Assembly: GCA_030625085.1 (NCBI GenBank)
Contig: DAOURK010000003.1
Coordinates: 20,198 to 84,197 of the forward strand
Source: Pseudomonadota bacterium
GTDB taxonomy: Bacteria > SZUA-182 > DTGQ01
Direction of reading: 5' to 3'
DNA length: 64,000 nucleotides
Position 1 is the first letter of the stretch. Each line of letters starts with the position of its first letter. The notes below the pieces were generated by a model. It was not told the DNA's origin. It searched no databases and worked only from the letters and a program-made list of their open reading frames with translations. Both the position numbers and the translations under genes were made by a program. This document shows positions 17,473-26,942 of the stretch, one piece after another.

Positions 17473-19410
17473 CTATATAAAAGGATTTGGTTTTCCTTCT
17501 GTTTTTATCGGCAGGGTAATAGTAAAGGTAGTTCCTTCATTCACTTTGCTTTGAACCTGAATTGACCCCTCATTTTCTTCAATAATGGCCTTGACAACAT
17601 ATAAACCCAGTCCATTCCCTTTTTCATTATTTCGGGTAGTGAAACAATATTCAAATATCTTGCTCAAATTCTTTTCAGGGATACCAACGCCAACATCACT
17701 AATAGCAATGAACACTTCGTTATGAGTATCTGTATTTTTTTTCATGCTGGTTTTCAGGGTTAGCGTCCCTTCGGTTGGCATAGCTTTGACGGCATTGGTG
17801 ATAAGATTTACAAAGGCCTGAACCAATTCTTTGCTTTTGCCTGTAATGTGGGGCAGGTTGGGGTCAAGATCTTTAAGAAGTTCCAGGTGATGCAAGGGAG
17901 TCTGAAAATGAGCAAACTCTATAGACTTCTCCAGTAATTCATTAATATTCATCAGGCTGACCTGTGAAGAAGGTCTGGAATACCATAATACTTTTTTGAC
18001 TAGGTTAGCGATTCGATCCACATCTTCTTCCACCTTAAAGAGATGTTCTGAAATTTCACTATAACCAATTTTTTCTGTTTTATTAACCATAAGCTCGGCA
18101 TAAGCTAATATGGATGATAATGGGTTATTAATATCATGAGCCATGCCCGCAGCCATAGTGCCTAAAGAAGCCATCTTTTGCATATGAATGATTTGGTCCT
18201 GAAGATCGCGCTTTTCAGATAAATCCCTGGCAATACATGATAAACCAAATACATTATTATCAGAATTATCAGAGTCCTTGATCCAGGATAAACTCATGGT
18301 CACCGGAATTTCTTTTCCCTCCCGATTAATCATGGACATTTCCAGATTTTTAACGGAACTGCTTTCTTTTACCCATTCGAATAAGTGAGCCATCTGATCA
18401 TGCAGAGACTGAGGTACGAGAATACCCCATTTTTTGCCTATGGCTTCTTCGGCAGAGTATCCGGAAATAATTTCCGCCCCCCTGTTATACGTAACAATAG
18501 TTCCGCTTAAGTCAAAGCTGATGATGGCATCAGGAGAATTTTCCACCAGATTGCTCAGATACCTTTGGGTTTTGCATAGTTCTTGTTGCAGGGTAAGCCT
18601 TTGGGTAATGTCATCTACGAGAATGACAGCGCCGCGTATTTGTCCATTTTTTCGAATGGGTGAAATCTTATAAGCGCAATAGATATTTTCACCTAATGGA
18701 TTAAGCCCTTGAATATGCCCAAGTTCTGTAGTTTCTCCGTTTTGAACCACCTGGCAGATACGCTGATACAGGTTATCCTCACGTAAAATGGGGATCAGAG
18801 AGAAAATATTTTGTCCGATAGCATCTTTCTCAACAATTCCAGTCAAATTTTGAATTTTTTTATTCCAACTGGTAATGCTAAACTGGGAATCAATAGTAAA
18901 AATTCCAACATTAATATCTTCAAGGATACTGTTATGAAAATCTACCAATTCTTGAAATTGTTGGGTTTTCAGAGATAAATTTTGGTTGGCGTCAACCAGT
19001 TCCTGACAAATCATTTTATTGCGAATCTTGATGTAACGAACTTTCAAGGCATTATCTATGGTAGTCAGAAATTTGCAGTCATCAAAGGGTTCAATGATAT
19101 AATCGTCTACATTATTATGGATAATATTACGAATACGAGCTTCATTTTCTTTATTGATAATACAGATAATAAAGGTATCTTCATAATCCCTATGAAGATT
19201 TTCCAGAAGGCTCGGGTCATCCATTTGAGGGATAGAATAGCTCAATAAAAGAAGTTCCGGCGGATCTTTTTTAATATGCTCGATTATCTCTTCTCGCTTG
19301 GAAGCGGTTATAACATGGTAATTATTTTGGGTTAAGATATTCGAAAGCTTATGTAACGATTGAGGATCATTTTCAGCAATGAGTATTTTTTCCCGCATAG
19401 TGTCAACCAC
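17473..19410 (-). CDS. PAS sensor histidine kinase with degenerate receiver
   Basis: A 645-residue protein. The N-terminal receiver-like domain (about 5-125) has Ser57 where the phosphoacceptor Asp should be, so it is probably a pseudo-receiver. A coiled coil (about 130-160) and two PAS domains (about 160-270 and 283-400) follow. The HisKA motif AGMAHDINNP puts the phosphorylated His at about 425. The HATPase domain (about 530-640) has NAVKAMP, DVGVGIP and GNGLGLY. There is no transmembrane segment, so it likely senses a cytoplasmic signal. The start may be the GTG at 19410 or the ATG at 19398. No partner regulator is adjacent. Confidence 0.85.
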   Translation of the reverse strand: MVDTMREKILIAENDPQSLHKLSNILTQNNYHVITASKREEIIEHIKKDPPELLLLSYSIPQMDDPSLLENLHRDYEDTFIICIINKENEARIRNIIHNNVDDYIIEPFDDCKFLTTIDNALKVRYIKIRNKMICQELVDANQNLSLKTQQFQELVDFHNSILEDINVGIFTIDSQFSITSWNKKIQNLTGIVEKDAIGQNIFSLIPILREDNLYQRICQVVQNGETTELGHIQGLNPLGENIYCAYKISPIRKNGQIRGAVILVDDITQRLTLQQELCKTQRYLSNLVENSPDAIISFDLSGTIVTYNRGAEIISGYSAEEAIGKKWGILVPQSLHDQMAHLFEWVKESSSVKNLEMSMINREGKEIPVTMSLSWIKDSDNSDNNVFGLSCIARDLSEKRDLQDQIIHMQKMASLGTMAAGMAHDINNPLSSILAYAELMVNKTEKIGYSEISEHLFKVEEDVDRIANLVKKVLWYSRPSSQVSLMNINELLEKSIEFAHFQTPLHHLELLKDLDPNLPHITGKSKELVQAFVNLITNAVKAMPTEGTLTLKTSMKKNTDTHNEVFIAISDVGVGIPEKNLSKIFEYCFTTRNNEKGNGLGLYVVKAIIEENEGSIQVQSKVNEGTTFTITLPIKTEGKPNPFI

Positions 19411-19491
19411 GTCTCTTCTCTATAAATTTTTTGCCCTTTAATGTATATTCAGCGAAGGCATAAGTTACTTTTTTTAGATCTTTAGCTTGTT

Positions 19492-20361
19492 TTAGGGGAT
19501 CACTTTGGATAAAGGATATTCTACTATCCCGGTAGCGCCGCCTTTTTTTAATTCCGGAATAATGTCACGCACAACCTTTTCATCAATGATAACTTCCAGG
19601 GCTACCCAATCTTTATCCGCCAGATTCGATATGGTGGGAGTGTGCATGGCCGGCAAGAGGGCTACGATACTTTCCAGGTCTTTTTGGGCAATATTCATTT
19701 TTAAACCGACTTTTTTTTCTGCCCGCAAAGATCCCTTTAATAAACAGGCCAAGTTCTCAATTTTTTCTCTTTTCCAATCATGTTGCCAAGCCTTTTTGTT
19801 GGCCACGAGTCGAGTGGTAGATTGCATTAATGTTTCAATAATGCGAAGGTTGTTTTTTTTCAGGGTGCTGCCGGTCTCAGTTAATTCAACAATAGCATCA
19901 GCTAAGGTGGGGGCTTTTATTTCTGTAGCTCCCCAGGAAAATAAAACCTCAACATTGATGCCGGCTTTTTTGAAATAGTTTTTGGTAAAATTAACGAGTT
20001 CCGTAGAAATTCTTTTTCCTTCCAGGTCTTTTATACTATGAAACTCAGAGTCATTAGGAACCGCTAACACCCATTTTACCGGGGCCAACCCCTCTTTCGC
20101 ATAAATTAATTCGGTAACTTCATGCACATCTGCGTTTTGCTCCATAATCCAATCTTTACCAGTCAAACCAATATCCAGCACACCATTTTCAACATAAATC
20201 GGCATTTCTTGAGCCCTGATAAGCATAGCTTCCATCTGGTAATCGTCAATTGTCGGGTAGTATGACCTGCGACTGACCGAGATGTGGTAACCGGCTTTTC
20301 GGAAAAGAGCAATGGTGGATTCTTGTAAACTTCCTTTGGGTATACCTATTCTTAATTTCAT
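19492..20361 (-). CDS. hisG: ATP phosphoribosyltransferase, long form
   Basis: A 289-residue protein. HisG catalyses the first step of histidine synthesis, joining ATP and PRPP. The start [19 protein letters not shown], and the PRPP-loop region [10 protein letters not shown] are visible. The extra C-terminal domain (about 215-289, KVGLKMN to [10 protein letters not shown]) marks the long, self-regulated form, which does not need HisZ and is normally inhibited by histidine. No other his genes are nearby. Its start lies 4 bases after the mltG stop, so the two are cotranscribed. Confidence 0.95.
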   Translation of the reverse strand: MKLRIGIPKGSLQESTIALFRKAGYHISVSRRSYYPTIDDYQMEAMLIRAQEMPIYVENGVLDIGLTGKDWIMEQNADVHEVTELIYAKEGLAPVKWVLAVPNDSEFHSIKDLEGKRISTELVNFTKNYFKKAGINVEVLFSWGATEIKAPTLADAIVELTETGSTLKKNNLRIIETLMQSTTRLVANKKAWQHDWKREKIENLACLLKGSLRAEKKVGLKMNIAQKDLESIVALLPAMHTPTISNLADKDWVALEVIIDEKVVRDIIPELKKGGATGIVEYPLSKVIP

Positions 20362-20365
20362 TCTC

Positions 20366-21373
20366 TCACCTTCGTTTTTGATATTTATATACAGCTTTAT
20401 TATGTTCTTTTAAAGTGCGGGAAAAATGGTGTGTTCCGTCATTTTTTGAGACAAAATAGCAATAATCTTTTTTGGCGGGATAGAGCGCCGCCCGGATGGA
20501 CTCTTCACCGGGATTAGCAATTGGTCCGGGAGGAAGACCATAGTTGCGATACGTATTATAGGGCGAATCGATCAAAAGGTGTTTTTTGGTTAGATTGCCA
20601 TTAAAATTTTTTAGGGAATAAATTATCGTTGGATCGCATTGTAAGCGAATACCCTGTTGCAGCCGATTGTGATAAACTGCGGAAACCACAAATTTTTCTT
20701 CCCTTTTAGAGGTCTCTTTTTCAATTAAAGAGGCCAGCGTGACTATCTGATGAAGGGTAAAATCCATATCCCGGCACCTTTTTTTCCACTCCGGCCGAAT
20801 AATACTCTTAAATCGCTGAACCATAGTGGTAATAATCGATTTTTCACTCAAACCCTTACTGAAATGATAGGTATCAGGATAAAGATAGCCTTCTAAGGTG
20901 TTCGCCTGAAGGCCAAATTCTTTTGTCATGTTTTGATCGCCGGCAAGTGCTATAAATTTTTCTCTATTCGCCAAACCCTGATCAGCTAAAAGCCCCGCAA
21001 TTTGCCAAATAATAAACCCTTCGGGAATGGTCACCTTATGACACAGAATTTTTCCCTGCTCAAGGGTATGGAGAAGTTGAAGCATATTTATAGATGAAGT
21101 CAGTTGGTATTCTCCGGCCTTGATGATCATTCCCCATCGAATTTTGGTCAATAGCTTGAATAACCAAATGTTTTTGATTATTTTTTCTTTTTTTAAAAGA
21201 GAAGAAATCTCGTTAATAGTCATTCCTTTCGGGATTTCAATAATTTTTTCTTCGGGGTTATTAAATATCGGTAAATTTAAAGTAATGTATATATGAGTAA
21301 CAAATAAAGCTAATATTGTCAAGAGAATAAAGGATACAACACCTCTACTTACTTGCCCTTTATCATATTTCAT
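20366..21373 (-). CDS. mltG: Endolytic murein transglycosylase
   Basis: A 335-residue inner-membrane protein of the MltG/YceG family, which cuts nascent glycan strands and limits peptidoglycan chain length. One N-terminal membrane segment lies at about 11-32. A LysM-like region (about 45-110) precedes the catalytic domain with EGYLYPDTY, the catalytic Glu218 in LASLIEKET, and [10 protein letters not shown] near the end. The ribosome-binding site is poor. The upstream DNA is a dispersed repeat. It is directly followed by hisG. Confidence 0.93.
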   Translation of the reverse strand: MKYDKGQVSRGVVSFILLTILALFVTHIYITLNLPIFNNPEEKIIEIPKGMTINEISSLLKKEKIIKNIWLFKLLTKIRWGMIIKAGEYQLTSSINMLQLLHTLEQGKILCHKVTIPEGFIIWQIAGLLADQGLANREKFIALAGDQNMTKEFGLQANTLEGYLYPDTYHFSKGLSEKSIITTMVQRFKSIIRPEWKKRCRDMDFTLHQIVTLASLIEKETSKREEKFVVSAVYHNRLQQGIRLQCDPTIIYSLKNFNGNLTKKHLLIDSPYNTYRNYGLPPGPIANPGEESIRAALYPAKKDYCYFVSKNDGTHHFSRTLKEHNKAVYKYQKRR

Positions 21374-21378
21374 CGTCT

Positions 21379-21478
21379 AAGTAAACGCTCATAAACAAAT
21401 TGTTCACCCCCCGAGGATGAAAAACCCAATTTTTTCAGTAAAGTATATTTTTCCAAATGCATTTTCATGGTAAAAACA
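21379..21478. repeat. Dispersed repeat family D, copy 2
   Basis: Diverged partner of 11338-11433, sharing AAACGCTCAT, CCCCCGAGGATGAAAAA, TTTTTCAGTAAAGT and TTTTCATGGTAAAAA in the same order and spacing. Confidence 0.7.
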
Positions 21479-21796
21479 TAATTTATTGGAGAGTATTTAT
21501 ATTGTATTTATGTGGTTTCCTATGTGCTCAATACATCATCCCCTGCCCCTCCATTGAGAATGTGGGATAAACTCCAGCAGGGATCTAATGTAAGGTAAAT
21601 CTTGACGTTTATGGCTAAATTATATCTAAGTTTTATTATTAAATCAATAGATGTACAATTTTTCCGGCCCTGACGCACATCTTTATCCCTGAAATATTGG
21701 CTGTCAATGACCTATGATTAAAAAGTTTGCGAAATTTTTTTTACTGATTACCTGCCAACCCTTGATATAATAGCAGCTAAAATTCATGCGTCATAG

Positions 21797-21894
21797 CTGC
21801 AATTTTTCCAGCAATTTTTATCGCGTTTGCTTCGTTAAGAAGCTTTACAAAAAGTCTCCCTATATCGCTTCAGCGAACATTTTGCCAACTTTCA
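21797..21894. repeat. Dispersed repeat family E, copy 1
   Basis: Matches 42230-42314 over most of its length, including AGCTTTACAAAAAG, CTCCCTATATCGCTTCA and TTTGCCAACTT. Noncoding in both places. Confidence 0.7.
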
Positions 21895-21926
21895 TTTTAA
21901 TCGGGGCTATAATGAGAATTGCCGGG

Positions 21927-21955
21927 TTGACAAGCTTATATGTAGCCGATATGAT
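21927..21955 (+). promoter_or_regulatory. Sigma-70-type promoter upstream of hemL
   Basis: TTGACA at 21927-21932, a 17-base spacer and TATGAT at 21950-21955. It is about 160 bases upstream of the hemL start and points toward it. Confidence 0.6.
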
Positions 21956-22007
21956 ATCGTTACGTTATAAATTATTTTACAAAAACTTAGGGTGAAAGTT
22001 ATTTTAA

Positions 22008-22069
22008 AAGCATAGGAATTTTCATTTTATTTATGTGGTTTCCCAGCCGATCATTAATTCGTAATTAAA
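22008..22069. repeat. Dispersed repeat family B, copy 2
   Basis: AAAGCATAGGAATTTTCATT, then GGTTTCCCAGCCGATCATTAA and TTCGTAATT. Close match to 55321-55400 and partial matches at 14753 and 40448. Confidence 0.7.
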
Positions 22070-22113
22070 AATTATCTTAAAATAGCGAGATTATTGGTTC
22101 AAGGAGAATCTCT

Positions 22114-23409
22114 ATGGGAAGGAAAACAGAAAATTCGGGACAACTGTTTCAAGAGGCACAAAGGTATATCCCCGGGGGAGTTAATAGCCCTGTTCGAGCT
22201 TTCAACGCTGTGGGCGGCAAGCCTGCTTTTATTGACAGGGCCATTGGATCAAAGGTTTATGATCTTGATAATAATGAATATATTGACTACGTATGCTCCT
22301 GGGGTCCTCTGATTTTAGGACATGCTCGTCCTGAGATTGTCTCTGCGATTCAATCTGCGGCAGAGAAAGGTTTGAGTTTTGGCGCTTCCACCAAAGGGGA
22401 AGTGGAAATGGCCAAACAGATTTGCCGGATGCTGCCTTCCATGGATCAAGTTCGTTTAGTCAACTCAGGAACAGAAGCTACTATGAGCGCCATTCGATTG
22501 GCCAGGGGGTATAAGGGCCGCGATAAAATTATTAAATTTGAAGGGTGTTATCATGGACATGTAGACAGTTTACTCGTAAAGGCAGGTTCGGGAGCCACTA
22601 CGCTGGGTATCCCAACCAGCGGCGGTATCCCCAAAAGTTTGGCCCAACATACCATTGCCCTGCCCTTCAATGATATTAATCAGGTACGTCGAGTTCTTCA
22701 GGACCATAGCCGGGAAATTGCCTGTATCATCGTAGAGCCTATTCCTGCCAATATGGGAGTAATTCTCCCGCGAAAAAATTTTTTAGAAAATTTGCGGGAA
22801 TTGACGGAACGCCATGACATTGTTCTTATTTTTGATGAGGTTATTACCGGATTTCGCGTTGCTCAAGGCGGGGCTCAAGGGTTATATAATATCAAACCTG
22901 ATTTGACGTGCTTAGGGAAAATTATTGGTGGCGGTCTGCCGATAGGCGCCTTTGGAGGGAAAAAAGAAATTATGCAATATCTTTCTCCCCTGGGGCCGGT
23001 TTATCAAGCAGGTACCTTGTCCGGCAATCCTTTGGGGGTAAGCGCGGGCTTAAAGACCTTGCAGATCCTTTCGAACCAAAATATATATAAAGAACTAAAA
23101 TCAAAAGCCGACAAATTAACTGAAGGCCTTCTTGCAGTTGCAAAATCTGCAGGAATACGAGTTACCCTTAACCGGATAGAATCTATGTTTACCCTTTTCT
23201 TTACCGGGAAAAATGTGGTTGATTATACCTCTGCCCTTAATTCGGACCAAGAACTGTTTGCTCGCTATTTTCAAGGGATGTTGGAAGAGGGAATTTATTT
23301 GCCTCCATCTCAGTTTGAAGCAAATTTTGTTTCCACTGCTCATACAGATGAAGATATTGAACGAACTATTGTTGCCGCTCAAAAGGTGTTTAATAAATTA
23401 AGAGCATAG
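22114..23409 (+). CDS. hemL: Glutamate-1-semialdehyde 2,1-aminomutase
   Basis: A 431-residue PLP enzyme that makes 5-aminolevulinate for haem and other tetrapyrroles by the C5 route. Visible: IPGGVNSPVRAF near the start, VNSGTEATMSAIRLAR, FEGCYHGH, IFDEVITGFR, and the PLP lysine at about 269 in LGKIIGGGLPIGAFGG. Length is standard for the family. It has its own promoter-like sequence in the preceding repeat region. An ABC permease gene follows after 34 bases. Confidence 0.96.
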   Translation: MGRKTENSGQLFQEAQRYIPGGVNSPVRAFNAVGGKPAFIDRAIGSKVYDLDNNEYIDYVCSWGPLILGHARPEIVSAIQSAAEKGLSFGASTKGEVEMAKQICRMLPSMDQVRLVNSGTEATMSAIRLARGYKGRDKIIKFEGCYHGHVDSLLVKAGSGATTLGIPTSGGIPKSLAQHTIALPFNDINQVRRVLQDHSREIACIIVEPIPANMGVILPRKNFLENLRELTERHDIVLIFDEVITGFRVAQGGAQGLYNIKPDLTCLGKIIGGGLPIGAFGGKKEIMQYLSPLGPVYQAGTLSGNPLGVSAGLKTLQILSNQNIYKELKSKADKLTEGLLAVAKSAGIRVTLNRIESMFTLFFTGKNVVDYTSALNSDQELFARYFQGMLEEGIYLPPSQFEANFVSTAHTDEDIERTIVAAQKVFNKLRA

Positions 23410-23443
23410 ACACAAATTCCTGGATATTGAGAGCAGGAATACT

Positions 23444-24268
23444 GTGCTAAAGAAGTTACTGAAAAATAAATTGACCATTATGGGTCTCATAATTATTGGG
23501 ACATTGTTAGGCACAGCCCTACTCGCCCCGGTTATTGCCCCTTATCCTCCAACCCGGATAAATTTAGCCCATCGTTTGACCAAACCCAACAGGCAGCATA
23601 TTTTAGGGCGGGATAGTCTCGGCCGTGATATTTTAAGTCGAATTATTTATGGGAGCCGGATATCAATATACGTTGGTTTTGTCACCATCGGTGTCTCCGC
23701 CCTTCTAGGTTTTTTTTTTGGCGCTATTGCCGGATTATATGGGGGGTGGGTTGATGAATTGATTATGCGCATAGTGGACATTTTGCTGGCCTTCCCGGGC
23801 ATTTTACTGGCCATTGCCTTAATGGCCGTATTGGGCCCAAGTTTGAATAATGTAATTTTAACGCTTTGCCTCATTGGTTGGGTCGGATACGCTCGATTAG
23901 TTCGTGGGCAAATTCTTTTTTTACGAGAAACGGAATTTATTTTAGCTGCCAAAGCCCTTGGTATTAGTTCTTTTCGTATTATTTTTTGCCACCTTCTCCC
24001 CAATATTTTAGGCCCGCTTATTGTTCAGGCCACCTTTGGTGTGGCCGGCAGTATCGTGGCTGAGGCGGGTTTGAGTTTTTTGGGATTAGGAGTCCAACCT
24101 CCCACTCCCAGTTGGGGCGCTATGCTGAATGAGGGAAGATCAGTTATCTTACAGGCCCCGCATTTGACTACTTTTCCAGGGCTGGCTATTATGCTGGTCG
24201 TTTTAGGCTTTAATTTTGTTGGTGATGGTTTGCGAGATGCGGTAGATCCAAAATTAAAAATATTTTAG
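23444..24268 (+). CDS. DppC/OppC-type ABC transporter permease
   Basis: A 274-residue inner-membrane protein with about six hydrophobic segments. The N-terminal LAPVIAPYPP and LGRDSLGRDILSRIIYG motifs and the EAA loop EAGLSFLGLGVQPPTPSWG mark the DppC/OppC/NikC family of peptide or nickel importers. The GTG start has GAGCAGGA upstream. No binding protein, DppB-type partner permease or ATPase lies beside it. Either those partners are elsewhere or this is an orphan. The substrate cannot be read from the sequence. Confidence 0.88.
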   Translation: MLKKLLKNKLTIMGLIIIGTLLGTALLAPVIAPYPPTRINLAHRLTKPNRQHILGRDSLGRDILSRIIYGSRISIYVGFVTIGVSALLGFFFGAIAGLYGGWVDELIMRIVDILLAFPGILLAIALMAVLGPSLNNVILTLCLIGWVGYARLVRGQILFLRETEFILAAKALGISSFRIIFCHLLPNILGPLIVQATFGVAGSIVAEAGLSFLGLGVQPPTPSWGAMLNEGRSVILQAPHLTTFPGLAIMLVVLGFNFVGDGLRDAVDPKLKIF

Positions 24269-24348
24269 TATCTTAATCATAAATCCCGTGTTTTTTGTGG
24301 TAGAAAATTTTTAAAACCTTTTTGGTTCCGCTTTGGTCAGGTTAGGGA

Positions 24349-25374
24349 ATGAAAATACATAATTTAGCGCTCAGAAAAAAAATCGGTAGTATGTTAATGT
24401 TTGGGTTCTGCGGGACCGAATTGAATGATTCAATCTATGAGCTCATTGGGGAGCAGAAAATTGGCGGCGTTATTCTTTTTTCAGAAAATATCGTTGACCA
24501 AAAACAGCTTCGGCAATTGTGTCAGGACTTGCAGAGGGTACATAAAGAGCAGGGAGGTGATGACCCATTATTCATTTCTGTCGATCAGGAGGGCGGCGGC
24601 ATCTCACGCATTCCCTGGTTGAAGGATACGTATCCTGACCCTATTTTTCTGGCTGATGAAGGATCTCCCAAAAAAGCATTTGATTTTGGATATGGGTTAG
24701 GGAGGGAATTAGCAAGCTTGGGCATTAATGTAAATTTGGCTCCTGTGCTGGATGTTTTATCCAATCAGGAAAATACGTTATTGGCTCGTAGATGTTTGGG
24801 CGCTGATGCGCAAAAGGTGGCCGCCCTGGGCCAAGAGTTGATTCACGGGTTTCATCTTGGCGGGGTTTTAGCTGTAGGTAAACACTTTCCAGGCCATGGG
24901 GATGTGACGGCTGATTCACATTACAAACTTCCGGTTTCCCACTGTACCTTAGAATTACTTGAGAAACGAGAATTTATTCCCTTTATCCGGGCCATCCATT
25001 CAGGATTGGAGGTAATGATGACCGCCCATGTTAAATATACACAGCTTGATTTGGAGTATCCGGCTACGTTGTCAAAGAAAATCATCCGGAATATAATGCG
25101 CAATCAATTAGGGTTTAAGGGATTAATCATGACTGATGATCTGCTCATGAAGGCCATTACAAATAATTATTCATTAGAGGAAGCCGCACTTTTGGCTGTT
25201 AAGGCAGGGGTAGATATTTTGCTTGTCTGTCATAATCCGGATCAACAAAGAAGAGTCCGGCAAGCTCTTCTGGATAATTATCACGACCCTGAACTGAAAG
25301 TGAATATTGATTTAGCAAGCCAAAGAATTTGTAAATTCAAAGATAAATGGCAGAAAGGCCTTTTAGGGTGTTAA
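24349..25374 (+). CDS. nagZ: Beta-N-acetylhexosaminidase, GH3
   Basis: A 341-residue GH3 protein of NagZ type, which removes N-acetylglucosamine from muropeptides in cell-wall recycling. Family motifs: QEGGGISRIPW (usually QEGG.V.R), the KHFPGHGDVTADSH loop with the catalytic His-Asp pair, and the nucleophile Asp in IMTDDLLMKAI. There is no signal peptide, fitting a cytoplasmic recycling enzyme. It is about 80 bases after the ABC permease, in the same direction. If that permease imports peptides the two could share a recycling role, but this is speculation. Confidence 0.92.
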   Translation: MKIHNLALRKKIGSMLMFGFCGTELNDSIYELIGEQKIGGVILFSENIVDQKQLRQLCQDLQRVHKEQGGDDPLFISVDQEGGGISRIPWLKDTYPDPIFLADEGSPKKAFDFGYGLGRELASLGINVNLAPVLDVLSNQENTLLARRCLGADAQKVAALGQELIHGFHLGGVLAVGKHFPGHGDVTADSHYKLPVSHCTLELLEKREFIPFIRAIHSGLEVMMTAHVKYTQLDLEYPATLSKKIIRNIMRNQLGFKGLIMTDDLLMKAITNNYSLEEAALLAVKAGVDILLVCHNPDQQRRVRQALLDNYHDPELKVNIDLASQRICKFKDKWQKGLLGC

Positions 25375-25847
25375 CGCTTAAACTTCACTGAGAGGATTTA
25401 CATAAGGCCATAGAGTTATCCTATAGCTTTTAGCGAGCATTTTTATATATACAAGGGCTTCAGCCTTGCAAGAAATATTTTTTGTGGGGGATTCGGCAGG
25501 GCTAAAGCCCTGCGCTACAGTGAGCATTGTAAAGCCGGGGTCCGGGGCATTTGCTGGAAATCATTTGCTCTAAAGGGATTTTTGTGATATTTTGTCGGTT
25601 TATTAATTTTTATATTTTTCATCATTTTGGGTGATGAAAAGTTTTTTCGCTTGAATTGAAATTTTTGATGAGACTTTTTACAAATTCATCATGCTTGACA
25701 TGGCTAAAGGCAAAGCAGTTTTATACACCCACCCCGGAGGACATAAAACTTACAAAGAAAACAGATAAACTCTGTGGCCTTTGCGTTCTCTGCGGTGAAT
25801 CTTACTGTGTCGAGTATATTAAAAAGTTATAGCGGAGCTGATTTAAT
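25375..25847. other. Intergenic with repeats before the envelope operon
   Basis: A 473-base gap between nagZ and the DegT-family gene. It contains two REP-like palindromes (25452-25470 partial, 25495-25518 full) and a CTCTGTGGCCTTTGCGTTCT / CTCTGCGGTGAATCTTA-type repeat at about 25770-25805. No gene is seen. Confidence 0.55.
25452..25518. repeat. REP-like palindromes, copies 2a and 2b
   Basis: Partial unit CAAGGGCTTCAGCCTTG near 25452, then a full unit with core CAGGGCTAAAGCCCTG at 25497-25512 followed by CGCTAC. Same family as 4263. Confidence 0.75.
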
Positions 25848-26942
25848 ATGTTTGTACCAATGCTCGATCTGGTTGGAGAATATAACAGATTAAGCGAGCC
25901 GATTCAAAAAGCTATTCACAAGGTCCTGGAATCAGGAAAGTTCATTCTTGGGCCCAATGTAGAAGCCGTGGAATATGAAATAGCTGCTTATTGTAAAACA
26001 CGATATGCGGTTGGTGTTGCCTCAGGGACAGAAGCTTTGCATCTTGGCCTGATTGCTGCGGGTGTAGGAAAGGGAGATGAAGTCATTACCACTCCCTTTA
26101 CTTTTATTGCTACAGCCGAAGTTATTTCTCACATAGGGGCTCAGCCTGTTTTTGTAGATATCAATCCCAAGACCTATACTATTGATCCGGCTCAAATCCA
26201 AAAGAAAATTTCAAAGCGCACCAAGGCCATCCTTCCGGTCCACCTCTATGGGCACCCTGCAGATATGGACATCATTCTTACATTGGCCCAAGAAAATGAA
26301 TTGAAGGTTGTGGAAGATTGCGCTCAAGCTATAGGTGCAGAATATAAAGGGAAAAAGGTTGGTTCCCTGGGGAATGCAGGATGTTTGAGTTTTTCCCCCG
26401 GCCGGAATCTTGGGTGCTATGGAGATGGGGGCATGATAATAACCAATGATGAGGAAATTTATACGAAAGTGAAAAGGCTTCGCGTTCATGGCAGTGATCA
26501 AAAATATCAGCATTTGGTATTGGGATTTAATAGCCGGCTTGATGAATTGCAAGCAGCTATCTTACGAGTGAAATTCCGAGAAATTGATCAAGGCCGTAAA
26601 TTGCGGATTAAGAATGCCGGCAAATATAATCGTCGTCTTAAGGGAAAGCTTAGTACTCCCTATAAGGAAAAGAGTGCCCTCCATGTTTATAATCAGTATA
26701 CTATTCGCGTTAAAAATAGATCAAAAATTCAGAACGGCTTAAAAGCAATGGGCGTGGCCACGGCTGTTCACTATCCGATTCCTTTGCATCAACAGGAGGT
26801 ATATCAACATCTGAACTATGCAGATACAGAGTTGCCTGAAAGTTCAATTGCCGGTAAGGAGGTTTTATCTCTCCCTATTTTCCCTGCCATGACCTCAGAA
26901 CAAATTAATTACGTGTGTCAATGTTTGGAGGAGTTGTTATAG
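25848..26942 (+). CDS. DegT/DnrJ/EryC1-family protein lacking the PLP lysine
   Basis: A 364-residue protein with the full fold of sugar aminotransferases of the DegT family: VGVASGTEALHL, TTPFTFIATAE, PVHLYGHPADMD and VEDCAQAIGAEY. The usual active-site SF.P.KNLG.YGDGG reads SFSPGRNLGCYGDGG, with Arg186 (codon CGG at 26403-26405) in place of the lysine that forms the Schiff base with PLP. It overlaps lpxB and heads a lipid A operon. Its position resembles GnnB, which makes GlcNAc3N-type lipid A sugars, but no gnnA-like gene is adjacent. Without Lys it may be inactive as a transaminase, or may have a different activity. Confidence 0.85.
   Translation: MFVPMLDLVGEYNRLSEPIQKAIHKVLESGKFILGPNVEAVEYEIAAYCKTRYAVGVASGTEALHLGLIAAGVGKGDEVITTPFTFIATAEVISHIGAQPVFVDINPKTYTIDPAQIQKKISKRTKAILPVHLYGHPADMDIILTLAQENELKVVEDCAQAIGAEYKGKKVGSLGNAGCLSFSPGRNLGCYGDGGMIITNDEEIYTKVKRLRVHGSDQKYQHLVLGFNSRLDELQAAILRVKFREIDQGRKLRIKNAGKYNRRLKGKLSTPYKEKSALHVYNQYTIRVKNRSKIQNGLKAMGVATAVHYPIPLHQQEVYQHLNYADTELPESSIAGKEVLSLPIFPAMTSEQINYVCQCLEELL

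Larger units (their letters stand above)
21374..22113. other. Repeat-rich intergenic between mltG and hemL
   Basis: A 740-base divergent spacer. It contains copy 2 of repeat family D (21379-21478), copy 1 of family E (21797-21894), a good sigma-70 promoter (21927-21955) facing hemL, and a family B copy (22008-22069). The small open frames in it coincide with repeats and are not credible genes. Confidence 0.6.

Noticed and set aside
21786-21995. 69-residue open frame upstream of hemL
   Set aside because: It lies on a dispersed repeat (family E) and has no family pattern or ribosome-binding site.
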